A stretch of DNA of 57,518 nucleotides from Methylomarinum sp964474415. GTDB taxonomy: Bacteria; Pseudomonadota; Gammaproteobacteria; Methylococcales; Methylomonadaceae. Below are positions 33,648 to 43,832 of this stretch, one piece after another (the stretch's first letter is position 1; each line of letters opens with the position of its first letter). The notes beneath the pieces are model-generated. The model was not told the origin of the DNA, ran no database searches, and worked only from the letters and a program-made list of their open reading frames with translations. A program made the translations under genes and the position numbers. The stretch is taken from NCBI GenBank assembly GCA_964474415.1, contig CAYYSO010000002.1, positions 1-57,518 of the forward strand. The letters run 5' to 3'.

Positions 33648-34445
33648 TTATCCTGTATCGCTGTTAAACTGAATATTACGAATATCCAGTAACGGATAAT
33701 CATCCTGGTCAGTAGTAAAAATTCTTTGTCCCAGTCCATAATAGGTATTATTGCCAACTTGCTGCCATTCTGTTTTTCGCGCCAGTTGAATAAAACTGTC
33801 AGGACTCAATTCGGAACCGGGATAACGACTGGGAATAAACCCCATGGATTCACCGCCGTTGGCCCAGATAAATTCAGCAGGCATCCAGACAAAATCACGT
33901 AAATCAGCAGGCGCCATCAAATTTATCTGTTTTATCCGGTCAAAAGGCGCCCAGTAATACTGTCCATTGACAATGACTTCAAGTAGTGGTCCGATACGAC
34001 TATCCGCGTCAGCAATCCAGGAAAATTCCTGTTCATCAATACGCCCACTACAAGCGGGCACCTGAGCCAAAGCATCAGATCTCAAACTGGCAGCCTGATC
34101 ATGTTTATTCTCAGTATCCAGACGCAATGCTTCCAGCATTAATGCAATCCAGGTGTGGGGTTCGCCAAAAATTACCGGCGCACGACTATTGGCAAAAACA
34201 TCCTTGCGAATCATCTCACAGTGCAACACCTGCTGATAAGTTTGCACCATGAAATGAGTCAAATCATCCAGATCATTTAAGATCTCAAGCTGGGTTCCGG
34301 CTTTATCCCAGTAACCCAATAAAACCTGAATCTGAAAAAGCAGAATTCGATATTTTATCTCAGCCGGGGTTTGACGAATTTGCTGTTGCACATTCTTGAG
34401 CGCAGATTCCAATTTACCATCACTAATATCTTGCAAAATATCCAT
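33648..34445 (-). CDS. tagJ: T6SS accessory protein TagJ (ImpE)
   Basis: The 265-residue protein has N-terminal helical (TPR-like) repeats that begin ISDGKLESALKNVQQQIRQ and the ImpE C-terminal domain with DFVWMPAEFIWANGGESMGF and IPSRYPGSE. In the H1-type systems TagJ binds the sheath protein TssB and ClpV and aids sheath recycling. Its presence places this cluster with that T6SS branch. Confidence 0.9.
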   Translation of the reverse strand: MDILQDISDGKLESALKNVQQQIRQTPAEIKYRILLFQIQVLLGYWDKAGTQLEILNDLDDLTHFMVQTYQQVLHCEMIRKDVFANSRAPVIFGEPHTWIALMLEALRLDTENKHDQAASLRSDALAQVPACSGRIDEQEFSWIADADSRIGPLLEVIVNGQYYWAPFDRIKQINLMAPADLRDFVWMPAEFIWANGGESMGFIPSRYPGSELSPDSFIQLARKTEWQQVGNNTYYGLGQRIFTTDQDDYPLLDIRNIQFNSDTG

Positions 34446-34505
34446 AAGGGTTCCTTGCCATCATATTAAAAAGCGGAAAATCCAAGATTTTCCGCTTTCT
34501 GTGAT

Positions 34506-34991
34506 TTATTTAGCTTGTTCATTTTTCATCAAATCCCAGCCTTTTTTCTCACCTTTCTTGGCTACTTTGCCCTCTTTAAATTCATTATATTGCATTTGCA
34601 GGGCATTAAAATTAATTGAAAATGACTCACTTGGCCGATCGCCATCACTGGAAATGCTATAAGAACTGATAATCGGATCCTTTAAGGTGATTTCCAGATA
34701 GGTTTGACCTTTTACATCAACGCCTCCTGTTTGAACAAAATGTATTTGAGCCTCCCCCAGACTTTTCCCACTGGCAGCCTGCATCATCAGTTCTGTAGAA
34801 GCAATATCCATTGATTTAGTTAAACTGAGTTCAGAAAAAGACGGGTTACTGGTTTCTCTGTCTTGTCCGCCGCCACTGGCAGATATTGCCCGACCCACAC
34901 CAAATTGTAATGAATCAATAGTAATCCACTTCTCATGTTTGGTTACAGTACTATCACCTTTTATGGCTGTTTTAAAATTTAAAAGTATCAT
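34506..34991 (-). CDS. hcp: T6SS inner-tube protein Hcp (TssD)
   Basis: The 161-residue protein has the Hcp1-type fold: KWITIDSLQFGVGRAISASG, SLTKSMDIASTELMMQAASG and QTYLEITLKDPIISSYSISS. Hexameric Hcp rings stack into the expelled tube. A 222-base gap with a palindromic element separates it from tssC upstream, so it may have its own promoter and higher expression; this is common for hcp. Confidence 0.96.
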   Translation of the reverse strand: MILLNFKTAIKGDSTVTKHEKWITIDSLQFGVGRAISASGGGQDRETSNPSFSELSLTKSMDIASTELMMQAASGKSLGEAQIHFVQTGGVDVKGQTYLEITLKDPIISSYSISSDGDRPSESFSINFNALQMQYNEFKEGKVAKKGEKKGWDLMKNEQAK

Positions 34992-35019
34992 CGTTTTCTC
35001 CTCATTTAAAAAATCACAA

Positions 35020-35128
35020 CTATACTCTTCGCATGTGAATTTTTAGCACTTCCGTGGAACATTTTTTGTCGAGGGCAAGGCAAAAAAAAGCCTGCTGAAG
35101 TGATGAAAATTCATGTACGGAAAGTATA
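35020..35128. repeat. Palindromic element between tssC and hcp
   Basis: Left arm 35020-35051 (TATACTCTTCGCATGTGAAT then TTTTAGCACTTC) and right arm 35097-35128 (GAAGTGATGAAAATTCATGT then ACGGAAAGTATA) are imperfect inverse complements, about three quarters identical. The centre is GGCAAGGC-A-rich-GCCTGC. It lies in the only long gap in the sheath/tube part of the operon. Confidence 0.7.
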
Positions 35129-35213
35129 ATATAATTACATTATTAAGAAACGAGGCATTCAATAATGCCCGAAAGTATGACGCAGAATTTCGGGTATTAT
35201 TAAACCCTCATTC

Positions 35214-36704
35214 CTAACCCGCTTTTTGCGACGGTAATTTGGAAGTCAATCTAAGCGATACGGTCAGGCCCTCCAGTTGATAATGGGGCCTTAGAAAGAA
35301 TTTGGATTGATAATATCCGGGATTACCTTCCACTTCTTCAACCACCACTTCTGCGTCCGCCAATGGTCTTCTGGCTTTATCCTGTTCCGAAGCTACTGCC
35401 GGATTACTGAGTACATACTGACTTATCCAGGAATTCAGCCAGCTTTCCATATCCTGACGCTCCTTGAATGAACCGATTTTGTCCCGCACAATGCATTTCA
35501 GGTAATGAGCGAAACGGCAGGTCGCGAATAAGTATGGCAAACGCGCACCCAAGTTGGCGTTTGCGGTCGCATCGGGATCATCGTATTCAGCCGGTTTGTG
35601 TAATGATTGAGCGCCGATAAATGCGGCAAAATCTGAATTCTTTTTATGGATTAACGGCATAAAACCCGATTTGGCTAATTCTGCTTCTCTCCGGTCACTG
35701 ATAGCAATTTCCGTAGGGCATTTCATATCCACGCCACCATCATCGGTCGGAAAAGTATGTACCGGTAATCCTTCAACAGCACCACCAGATTCAATACCTC
35801 GAATCTGCGAACACCAGCCGTACAATTTAAACGAACGATTAATATTGGTTGCCATTGCATAAGCGGCATTAGACCAAGTGTATTTGCTGCTGTCAGCCGC
35901 CTCGGTGTCCTCTTCAAAATCAAACTCATCAACCGGATCAGTCGCTGCGCCATATGGTAGACGAGACAAAAACCGAGGCATAGCCAAACCCAGGTATTTA
36001 GAATCCTCTGATTCACGCAGCGAACGCCAAGCGGCATACTCCGGCGTGGAAAATATTTTGGTTAAATCGCGCGGATTGGCCAGTTCGCTCCACGAGTCCA
36101 TTTGTAAAGTAGAAGGTGCCAAACCCGTAATAAACGGTGCATGTGAAGCCGCCGAAATTTGTGATATCTGTGTTAATAATTCAACATCCTGAGGTGAATG
36201 ATCAAAATGATAATCGCCGACCAAGCAGCCAAAAGGTTCGCCGCCAAACTGCCCGTATTCCTCTTCATAAAGCTTTTTGAATAATGGACTCTGATCCCAG
36301 GAAGTCCCTTTAAATTTTTTCAGTGTCTTACCTAGTTCCTTTTTGGAAATATTCATCACCCTGATTTTTAGCATTTCATCGGTTTCAGTATTATTGACCA
36401 GATGATGTAAGCCTCTCCAAGCACCTTCCAGTTTTTGAAAATCTTCATGATGAATAATCAGATTAACCTGTTCGGTCAATTTCTGATCAATCTGGGCAAT
36501 AATCGCCTGAATTGAGTTCAGGGCATCATCCGAGATTATCGAGGTGTCCTTTAAAACATATTCTGCCAGCGTTTGTACTGCATTTTCAACTTCTACCTTG
36601 GCTCTTTCCGACTTGGGCTTGAATTCCTTGTTCAGCAATGCCGAAAAATCAGTGCCTTCGGCAACTTGAGCTTCTGCTTGTTGTTCTTTTTCTTGCTCAG
36701 CCAT
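35214..36704 (-). CDS. tssC: T6SS contractile sheath large subunit TssC
   Basis: The 496-residue protein fits TssC/VipB: HHEDFQKLEGAWRGLHHLV at about 90-109, GEPFGCLVGDYHFDHSP at about 156, and FATCRFAHYLKCIVRDKIG near 388. TssC with TssB forms the sheath that contracts around Hcp. It starts 3 bases after tssB ends. Confidence 0.96.
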   Translation of the reverse strand: MAEQEKEQQAEAQVAEGTDFSALLNKEFKPKSERAKVEVENAVQTLAEYVLKDTSIISDDALNSIQAIIAQIDQKLTEQVNLIIHHEDFQKLEGAWRGLHHLVNNTETDEMLKIRVMNISKKELGKTLKKFKGTSWDQSPLFKKLYEEEYGQFGGEPFGCLVGDYHFDHSPQDVELLTQISQISAASHAPFITGLAPSTLQMDSWSELANPRDLTKIFSTPEYAAWRSLRESEDSKYLGLAMPRFLSRLPYGAATDPVDEFDFEEDTEAADSSKYTWSNAAYAMATNINRSFKLYGWCSQIRGIESGGAVEGLPVHTFPTDDGGVDMKCPTEIAISDRREAELAKSGFMPLIHKKNSDFAAFIGAQSLHKPAEYDDPDATANANLGARLPYLFATCRFAHYLKCIVRDKIGSFKERQDMESWLNSWISQYVLSNPAVASEQDKARRPLADAEVVVEEVEGNPGYYQSKFFLRPHYQLEGLTVSLRLTSKLPSQKAG

Positions 36705-36707
36705 GTT

Positions 36708-37244
36708 TTACTCCTCATTCTCTGTTTTATCAGTTTCAGCTGATGGCGCATCTTCAGGTTTTGGGGCGGCTGATAATGATTGCAACAATGCAGGGTCACT
36801 GATAGCTTTGGCAATGAGTTCTTCGGCGCCGGTTTTGCCATCCATATAGGTCATTAAATTTGCCAGCTGAGTTCTGGCGTCCAACAACTGTTTCAATCCA
36901 TCAACCTTGGCAGCCACGGCAGCCGGCGAAAAATCATCCATGCTCTCAAAAGTAATATCGACACTGAGATTACCGTCTCCAGTCAGGGTATTTGGTACAT
37001 TGAAAGCCGCTCTGGGCTTCATTGCCTTTAACCGGTCATCAAAATTATCGACATCAATTTCCAGCATTTTGCGATCGGCCACTGGAGCCAAAGGATCAGC
37101 CGGCTTCCCGGATAAATCAGCCATAACCCCCATTACAAAAGGCAATTGAACTTTTTTTTCTGCCCCGTAAAGTTCTACATCATATTCGATTTGTACCCTG
37201 GGAGCACGGTTGCGGGCAATAAACTTTTGACTACTTTCAGCCAT
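36708..37244 (-). CDS. tssB: T6SS contractile sheath small subunit TssB
   Basis: The 178-residue protein fits TssB/VipA: FIARNRAPRVQIEYDVELYG at residues 7-26, then LPFVMGVMADLSGKP and FDDRLKAMKPRAAFNVPN. TssB carries the ClpV recognition helix in many systems. The C-terminal tail is acidic and Pro-rich. It is followed directly by tssC. Confidence 0.96.
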   Translation of the reverse strand: MAESSQKFIARNRAPRVQIEYDVELYGAEKKVQLPFVMGVMADLSGKPADPLAPVADRKMLEIDVDNFDDRLKAMKPRAAFNVPNTLTGDGNLSVDITFESMDDFSPAAVAAKVDGLKQLLDARTQLANLMTYMDGKTGAEELIAKAISDPALLQSLSAAPKPEDAPSAETDKTENEE

Positions 37245-37393
37245 ATCAGACTCCTTTAATTATTAGTAATAGACATGTAGTTAGCGCTCTACAAAAATAA
37301 AGCAACACATTGAGCATATTCTATGGGGAAAACGAACAAAAAAGTGAATACGATAACCAGCGCTTGGTAAGCATGCGTCCTATGGATTCACTG

Positions 37394-38458
37394 TTAATCA
37401 TCCTCATTATCCACATTCGAAGTGCCTCGAAACAATTCCACCTGCCCCATCCCATCAGGAGCCATATCCTGCATGATTGTCATAAAATCCATACCAACCA
37501 GGCGAATACTGCGTTCAAGCAAAATTGGAACCGGGCTGGAAGGTTCATGCTTTTTATAATAGTCACAAATCAATAATAACGCTCTGACTACATCGTTATT
37601 GTTTTTAATGGTGGATAAAGCGACAGCACCCGCTGAATCCTGGTCAACACTCAGTATATCAGCTTCATCCGTAATGCCATCATCCTGAAAAGTTTCAACA
37701 AAATCAGCAGGATCCTGTTCACCCAGCCGGGTTAAAAACACAGTATGTATTTCCTTTAACAGTTTTCTTATCTCGGTAAAACCGGGAGCATTACCAACTC
37801 CCACCTGATCCGTGACAAAATTCTCCAGGCTGTCAACAGAGTGTAGACTATCGATTAATGCCTGCACAGTTTCTTTCAATGTTTCACTGTCACAATCCTG
37901 AAATGCAGCATTAATACTGGATAATTCGGGAATATTGGCATCCGAATCGCTAGCAGTGATCTTGCCTTCGGCAAGATTGATATCCCACAGACTGAATTTT
38001 CCAAAGGCTTTCGAGTTAATCAACGGCATTTTTTGTAAAGGTTTGAGAAAAGTATCAAAATCACACAATGCCATTAAAATATTGACTCTCTCAGTCGGAT
38101 CATTATCATCTTCCGGATCCAGCTGAGGATATATATTCTGCCAGAAGGTCTCACTCAATTTGCAAAGCAACTCCAACCCTTTTTCCAAACCGGCAACACC
38201 TTCCAGAGCAACTAACGCGCGCAAATAATAAATCAAGACCCTTAAATCACGAGTACGAGTCAGTAATTGCTCAGCAGATTCCCGCACTTCCTTCCAGTCA
38301 GGTGGCTCAGCTTCCTGAATAATATCTCCAATCTGTTGTTCTGGCTTGCCTTTAATCGCCTGTTCCAAAGCGATAAAATCGGGATCATATTCCAAATCGT
38401 CACCGCAAGGTTGTTCCGCATTTATTGCTTGCAAATATACCTCAATTTCCACACTCAC
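37394..38458 (-). CDS. tssA: T6SS assembly protein TssA
   Basis: The 354-residue protein has an ImpA N-terminal domain: QPCGDDLEYDPDFIALEQA at about 17-35, PDWKEVRESAEQLLTRTRDLR and LLCKLSETFWQNIYPQLDPEDD. It is of the short TssA1-like type, with a C-terminal region ending SIRLVGMDFMTIMQDMAPDG. TssA primes baseplate and sheath assembly. It lies between the tagF-pppA fusion and tssB. Confidence 0.93.
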   Translation of the reverse strand: MSVEIEVYLQAINAEQPCGDDLEYDPDFIALEQAIKGKPEQQIGDIIQEAEPPDWKEVRESAEQLLTRTRDLRVLIYYLRALVALEGVAGLEKGLELLCKLSETFWQNIYPQLDPEDDNDPTERVNILMALCDFDTFLKPLQKMPLINSKAFGKFSLWDINLAEGKITASDSDANIPELSSINAAFQDCDSETLKETVQALIDSLHSVDSLENFVTDQVGVGNAPGFTEIRKLLKEIHTVFLTRLGEQDPADFVETFQDDGITDEADILSVDQDSAGAVALSTIKNNNDVVRALLLICDYYKKHEPSSPVPILLERSIRLVGMDFMTIMQDMAPDGMGQVELFRGTSNVDNEDD

Positions 38459-38501
38459 CTGATACTCCCCACCTGATTAAATTTTTACCAAAAAACAAAT
38501 A

Positions 38502-40082
38502 TTACTCCCGCTGATTTATTTTAATCACGATAATACTGATATTATCTCTAGCCTGTTTTTCAAGAACTGCCTGCATCAATACATTGGCATCATTTCCATT
38601 GTTTTTATTCAGAATCTTCTCTATTTCGTAACAACTTAATTCCTTGTCTACGCCGTCGCTGCATAAAAGTAATTTATCGCCTGCCTGACAATCAATATAT
38701 TTACAATCCAGCTCCAGTTCATCAAATGCACCCACTGCACGGGTAATAACATTATTGACCTTTAACGCTTGTCTACCAATAGCAAATAAACCATCCATAG
38801 ATTCCATCTGTTCACAATGATCTACTGTAATCTGTTGCAAAATCTTATCCCGAAAACGGTATAATCTGCTGTCACCTGCCCATATGCAGGCAAACTGGCC
38901 GTCTCCTGCAATTAATGTCACCACGGTACTGCCAACTATCTGGTTATGATAATGATTGGCAGCCAACTGCTGAAGTTGTTCATTAACCTGATACAGACAG
39001 GTACTTACCGCATCAATTCTCTGTTGCAAGTTTTTATTCCAATGAAAATCAAGATGATCCAGTGCTTCAACAATCATGGTGCTGGCCACATCTCCAGCCT
39101 GATGTCCTCCCATACCATCGGCAACAACCCACAATCCTTTTTCGGAGCGATCCAGTAAAGCATCTTCATTATGCTGTCTACGCTTGCCACAATCGATAGC
39201 TGACTGCGACTGCCATATCAATGTTCTGGATTGCTGATGTAATGAGCTATTCACCTTTAGTAACGACTCTGTCATTGTTTCTTCAGTGTTCAGACCTTCT
39301 GTTTTTGAGTCATCAGAAAAGTTAAACCGTTTTTTTTGCAAGTCCCAGCCTCGGGTTGACATTGGCCCGCCCAACAAACCGGAAAATGCACTGACCGGCG
39401 GCAATCCCTCACTCATCAGTAATGCAGGATTTACCGTTTCCGAGCCTCTGGTCTGCCATAAACTATAACCAGCAAAGCAATTATTGATTAAGCAATTATT
39501 CAACCCCTGAAAATGTCCTTGCAGTGCCGCATTACCATTTTGTGACTGCAAATAAAAGGCTTTTTTAGCTGAATGACTGGCTGATTCATCATTATCATCC
39601 ACACTGACAACTGTTTTGTTAAACCAGCATTCACTACTAATATGATTCAGTAAACCATCAATTTCATGGATTGACAGATCCTTTTCCAGAGCTGTCAAAG
39701 CAAGCGCTTCAATTTCATCAAACCAATGAATGACAGAATTTGATGTCAGCGACACTTCCTGTATATCCCCAATAGCCAGGGCAATCGTAAAAGGAAAATA
39801 GCGCCCGACTCTGTCAACACTGGCCATCACCACCCCGACACAGGCCTGAGTGCCGCACACGCCGGGCGAAATAACAAAGCGCCAGACCGGACTGGATAAA
39901 TAATAGTCCAGCCACAGTTTCCCTAATTGCTCCTTGCTACAAGCTATCGCCATTTGTAACCATTCGTCCCAGTCATTAATAAATTCTCGTGTTAATCTCC
40001 TGGATACAAAATCCCCCAATACCGGCAATTTGCCGTAGAACCCGGGAACAGTCATCTTTGACGCTAAATTCTTGTCGGACAT
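38502..40082 (-). CDS. TagF-PppA fusion: T6SS repressor domain joined to PP2C phosphatase
   Basis: The N-terminal part (about 10-200) is a TagF/DUF2094 domain: TVPGFYGKLPVLGDFVSRRL and SPVWRFVISPGVCG. The C-terminal part (about 295-526) is a PP2C Ser/Thr phosphatase with DCGKRRQHNEDALL, VVADGMGGHQAGDVAS, WAGDSRLYRF and CSDGVDKEL, preserving the metal-binding Asp residues. TagF and PppA both restrain T6SS, through Fha and by dephosphorylation. The fusion fits the kinase-phosphatase-FHA scheme; it overlaps tssM by 19 bases. Confidence 0.92.
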   Translation of the reverse strand: MSDKNLASKMTVPGFYGKLPVLGDFVSRRLTREFINDWDEWLQMAIACSKEQLGKLWLDYYLSSPVWRFVISPGVCGTQACVGVVMASVDRVGRYFPFTIALAIGDIQEVSLTSNSVIHWFDEIEALALTALEKDLSIHEIDGLLNHISSECWFNKTVVSVDDNDESASHSAKKAFYLQSQNGNAALQGHFQGLNNCLINNCFAGYSLWQTRGSETVNPALLMSEGLPPVSAFSGLLGGPMSTRGWDLQKKRFNFSDDSKTEGLNTEETMTESLLKVNSSLHQQSRTLIWQSQSAIDCGKRRQHNEDALLDRSEKGLWVVADGMGGHQAGDVASTMIVEALDHLDFHWNKNLQQRIDAVSTCLYQVNEQLQQLAANHYHNQIVGSTVVTLIAGDGQFACIWAGDSRLYRFRDKILQQITVDHCEQMESMDGLFAIGRQALKVNNVITRAVGAFDELELDCKYIDCQAGDKLLLCSDGVDKELSCYEIEKILNKNNGNDANVLMQAVLEKQARDNISIIVIKINQRE

Positions 40083-43000
40083 TTAAATCCTGTCAATTCT
40101 TTGGCTACAAATGGGTTCAATACGCTATTTGCAGTCATTTCATAGCGCGCAGAAAGCCCTTGTAACAAAAATGTAATCTCAAATTTGTTCTTTGCGATTT
40201 GTTCGATATGCATTTTATCCAACAATCTGAACCAGGCCCAAGGGCCCTCCTGAGAACCTGCCAATTGTCTTCCGTCCAGCGTTTCAAAACCATATCTGAC
40301 CAAGCCCGGGCGCGTGCCAGGCCATTGAAAAGCAGTGGCTCTGGCGGGTCCATGACGATATGAAGTTTGCTGTCCTTCAAGATTCAACCAGAATCTTGAA
40401 GCATTAGAATCCAGATAGACCGGTTTGAGTTCAAAACGAAGCTGCGGCAACATCCCACCCGATGGAAAAAAAACTTCTTTTATTTTAGAAGCTTTTTGAA
40501 ATTGTTTTAATGTCGAAGATGAAATACCGACGGATTGATTGTCTTGTGAAATAATTTTCCAGCGTTTGCTGCTGGTATCGACAAATTGTTTAAGATAAGT
40601 ATCAAAAAATTGATCCAGTAAGCCATGAGGAGCAAAAAACTTACCAAAGTCCTGTAAGGTAATCTCTTGATAACTACTTTTAACCAATGGATAGCGCCCT
40701 TCCAGTCCAGCCTTGCACAAGGGAGCCAATTCACTTTTCAGCGCTTTGTTCAATTGCCCCCTGACTCCCCCCAGAACCAGCTGCCAATTACCTGAGGCCA
40801 TAGTTTTTACCCAATTGTTCACAGGTTTTGGTAAACGCGCCGCTTCCAGTTGCAATTTGGCAATAATATTATTGCCAGCACCACGTTGCATCGCCAGATT
40901 CATGGCTGCCCCACCTGTATTTGAGGTACTCGCCAGATCAGCCATATAGGTATATAACTGGCCTAAATCAGCAATCACCTGATTAATAGGCGTCCCGGCC
41001 CCTGTAGGTTTAACCAGACTAACCAGTGCGGCAAAATGCTGTTCAACGGGTTTGCCGGAACGATCAACACTATCGGTATCCTGATCAACTGACTTGGCTG
41101 CGTCTAATAATTTCTGCATCCTGTCGTTTTGGGCTGATTGCACACCTTTTTTTAATGCATCAACTGCTGCTGTCGGCGAAACATCCGAATGCCGGGTTAA
41201 TGATGTTTCTTTCTCTATAGCCAGCAAAAGTTTTTTTAGCGGAGACCCATTGCTGGAAACAGTTTCCAACACGGCAACTGATTGCTGGATATTGGATGTT
41301 CTACGAATACGCAGGTTTGCCAACAGGTCATCCCAGCGTTTAATGAATTCATTGTAGTAATATTTAACCAGTTTACTTTCCATTTGATGAGAATTCCCGA
41401 CACCCAGAACATTTTCGTTCCCCAACACCCAGCGCTGTTCAACGGTCTGTTTAGCCAGATCCTTGCTCTCATTCAAAAAAATCTGATAAAACCCCTGATA
41501 AGTAAAAAAACCGGGGATATATACATCTTCCAAATGACCTGAATTGACTGAAAACACCTGGCTGCCTCCTAATCCCAATGCGACTTTCAGTCTGAAATCG
41601 TTTTCGTGATTTTTCAGCGCCTCGTCTTTAATACGCATATAAATCTGTTGCGAGACCGGAATCCGGGTCAACAGTTTTCTGACTTCTTTCACTAATTGAA
41701 AATCAATTTGTTGCATCGGCAGGGATGTTTGCAATAAATTATCCAAATGAGACAATAACCGTACTGCAGTTTCCCGGGGATAATTATTTTCCCAGTCAAC
41801 CTTGATCCACGGACGAATCACAGACTTATCTGCCTTGTCAGTATCACCCAACATGAGATACACCCGTAATAATTGATACAGGATTTCCGGATTATTTGAT
41901 TCAGGGCCCAATAGACGCTGTTCCAGTCGGGTCTTGATCATCGGGAGAAAACGCTGTTGTAACAGTTTAATATAGGCAGATTCGGCCACCGGACGTAATT
42001 TACCCCCTTGATATAATCCCCATCGCATCGACAAAGGAATCTCTTCTCCAGGATATGTATCACCTATTGTCTGCAAGGCGTCCATTTTTTTTAATAATGG
42101 CAGAAAACCTGCTTTCCCTAATTCATTGTCATACGGCAACAGCGTTTGAAACTGTTTAATCCTTTGTTCAAAGGTATGAATCAGTTTTTTGTTTTGAATA
42201 AAGCTCTGTGTCCATAATCCGGCAATTAAAACAATCAGGCCGATCGATACCCCAATAACAAGACGCTGTAATAAAATACGGCGTCTTTCCACTTTATTAT
42301 TCACTCCAACCAATTCAGATTCAGCGAAGAGAACATCAGTCAGCAAACGGCTTAGAAAAAAACTTTTCCCCTTGCCGCTAAAAACCGGGAGATTGGGACG
42401 TTGCAGTTTAAAGGTATTAGCCAACACAGCCATCAACCGATCAATCGGTGTACCCTCCTGAGTTCCACTGGTTAAATACACACCACGTAACAATGGAGGG
42501 ATCTGAAAACGATTTACAGCAAAACATTCTTGTAAAAAGGTAATCATAGGTTCCTTTAATAACGCCATCCGTTGAGGAAAACCGAAAATCGATTGCCTCC
42601 TTCCCAAATCCCGCTCTTCCTGCATTCGTTTATTCAGGCCTTTATTCAAGCGTTCCAGCAATTGCTGATAATTATCAGCAAAGTGATCAAGGCAGTCATT
42701 TTTCTGTTGTTGCGGCTCTTCCGGAAAAGTGACCCCCCAGACCTGAGCACGTTCCTCCTTGCCCAAATCAGCAAAATAATCGTTAAATCCTGCCACCAGA
42801 TCAGTTTTGGTAAACACCATATATACAGGGATACGAACACCTAACTGCTCATGCAATTCCTGTAACCGCTGCCTGATGGCACGAGCGTGCACAGCTCTTT
42901 CCTGTTCGGTAAATCTGAGCAGATCTGACAAACTCATGGTCACTAATACGCCATTAAGCGGTCGTCTGGGTCGATATTTTTTTAACAATTCCAGAAAGCC

Positions 43001-43615
43001 TGACCAAGCGGCTTTATCAATCGCCTCATGGCTGTCCTGGGTAGTGTACCTGCCAGCAGTATCCAATATCACTGCCTGATCGGTAAACCACCAGTCACAG
43101 TTTCGTGTTCCACCTACACCCTGCACAGCATTTTTACCAAACCGATCAGCCAATGGAAACTCTAGTCCTGAATTAACCAATGCTGTTGTTTTACCAGAAC
43201 CGGGAGGTCCGATGATAATGTACCAGGGCAATTCATATAAATAAAACTTCCCCCCAGCCGATTGCTGTTTAACATTTTTTAAAATCTGTAATGCACTGTC
43301 AAAATTGTTCTTCAGCTCATCCACTTCCTGATCAGCACCGGTTTCATCCATAGCTTTAATCTGATCAGAAGAGGACAATTCTTCGCTCAATCGGGCATTG
43401 GTTTTACTGGCTTTAATTTGCAACCGTAAAATATTAAGCAACCAGACGATAAAAATTATCAGCGTCATCATCCAGCGAGATAATACTGATTCCAGAAAAA
43501 CCTTATCGCCGACGACAACTAAAGGCCCCAGAAACCAGATTAGCAAACATAATGCAATAATGCCGATAAACTGTATAATCCATCTATTTTTAAAAAAACC
43601 AATCACTTTCTTCAC
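40064..43615 (-). CDS. tssM: T6SS membrane-complex protein TssM (IcmF)
   Basis: The 1183-residue protein has two N-terminal membrane helices (about 12-33 and 48-64), a cytoplasmic NTPase-like domain with Walker A GPPGSGKTT (about 137-145), a third membrane helix near 440-462, and a large periplasmic ImcF-related/DUF1215 region to the end. TssM with TssL and TssJ forms the envelope-spanning complex. The intact Walker A suggests nucleotide binding. Confidence 0.96.
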   Translation of the reverse strand: MKKVIGFFKNRWIIQFIGIIALCLLIWFLGPLVVVGDKVFLESVLSRWMMTLIIFIVWLLNILRLQIKASKTNARLSEELSSSDQIKAMDETGADQEVDELKNNFDSALQILKNVKQQSAGGKFYLYELPWYIIIGPPGSGKTTALVNSGLEFPLADRFGKNAVQGVGGTRNCDWWFTDQAVILDTAGRYTTQDSHEAIDKAAWSGFLELLKKYRPRRPLNGVLVTMSLSDLLRFTEQERAVHARAIRQRLQELHEQLGVRIPVYMVFTKTDLVAGFNDYFADLGKEERAQVWGVTFPEEPQQQKNDCLDHFADNYQQLLERLNKGLNKRMQEERDLGRRQSIFGFPQRMALLKEPMITFLQECFAVNRFQIPPLLRGVYLTSGTQEGTPIDRLMAVLANTFKLQRPNLPVFSGKGKSFFLSRLLTDVLFAESELVGVNNKVERRRILLQRLVIGVSIGLIVLIAGLWTQSFIQNKKLIHTFEQRIKQFQTLLPYDNELGKAGFLPLLKKMDALQTIGDTYPGEEIPLSMRWGLYQGGKLRPVAESAYIKLLQQRFLPMIKTRLEQRLLGPESNNPEILYQLLRVYLMLGDTDKADKSVIRPWIKVDWENNYPRETAVRLLSHLDNLLQTSLPMQQIDFQLVKEVRKLLTRIPVSQQIYMRIKDEALKNHENDFRLKVALGLGGSQVFSVNSGHLEDVYIPGFFTYQGFYQIFLNESKDLAKQTVEQRWVLGNENVLGVGNSHQMESKLVKYYYNEFIKRWDDLLANLRIRRTSNIQQSVAVLETVSSNGSPLKKLLLAIEKETSLTRHSDVSPTAAVDALKKGVQSAQNDRMQKLLDAAKSVDQDTDSVDRSGKPVEQHFAALVSLVKPTGAGTPINQVIADLGQLYTYMADLASTSNTGGAAMNLAMQRGAGNNIIAKLQLEAARLPKPVNNWVKTMASGNWQLVLGGVRGQLNKALKSELAPLCKAGLEGRYPLVKSSYQEITLQDFGKFFAPHGLLDQFFDTYLKQFVDTSSKRWKIISQDNQSVGISSSTLKQFQKASKIKEVFFPSGGMLPQLRFELKPVYLDSNASRFWLNLEGQQTSYRHGPARATAFQWPGTRPGLVRYGFETLDGRQLAGSQEGPWAWFRLLDKMHIEQIAKNKFEITFLLQGLSARYEMTANSVLNPFVAKELTGFKCPTRI

Positions 43616-43653
43616 AACAAACCTTGACTAAAAAGTAACAACACATCCTACTA

Positions 43654-43813
43654 AGGCAACTCGCAATAAATAACCCATCAACCTTGCTTGTCTTTTTATC
43701 CCTCTTCGACGTTGCAACTCCGGTTACATAGCTTGCTATGCGCCCTCTGTCGCGCCTTGAAGATGAATAAAAATCCAGCGCAATCCCGATGGGTTATTTA
43801 TTGCGCGTTACCT
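43654..43813. repeat. 160-base palindromic element between tssL and tssM
   Basis: Left arm 43654-43679 (AGGCAACTCGCAATAAATAA then CCCATC) and right arm 43788-43813 (GATGGGTTATTTATTGCGCG then TTACCT) are near-perfect inverse complements. A small inner palindrome CATAGCTTGCTATG lies at 43727-43740. It fills the gap that breaks tssL from tssM. A solo copy of the arm is at 24008. Confidence 0.8.
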
Positions 43814-43832
43814 AAACAACAAAGTGCAGGCA

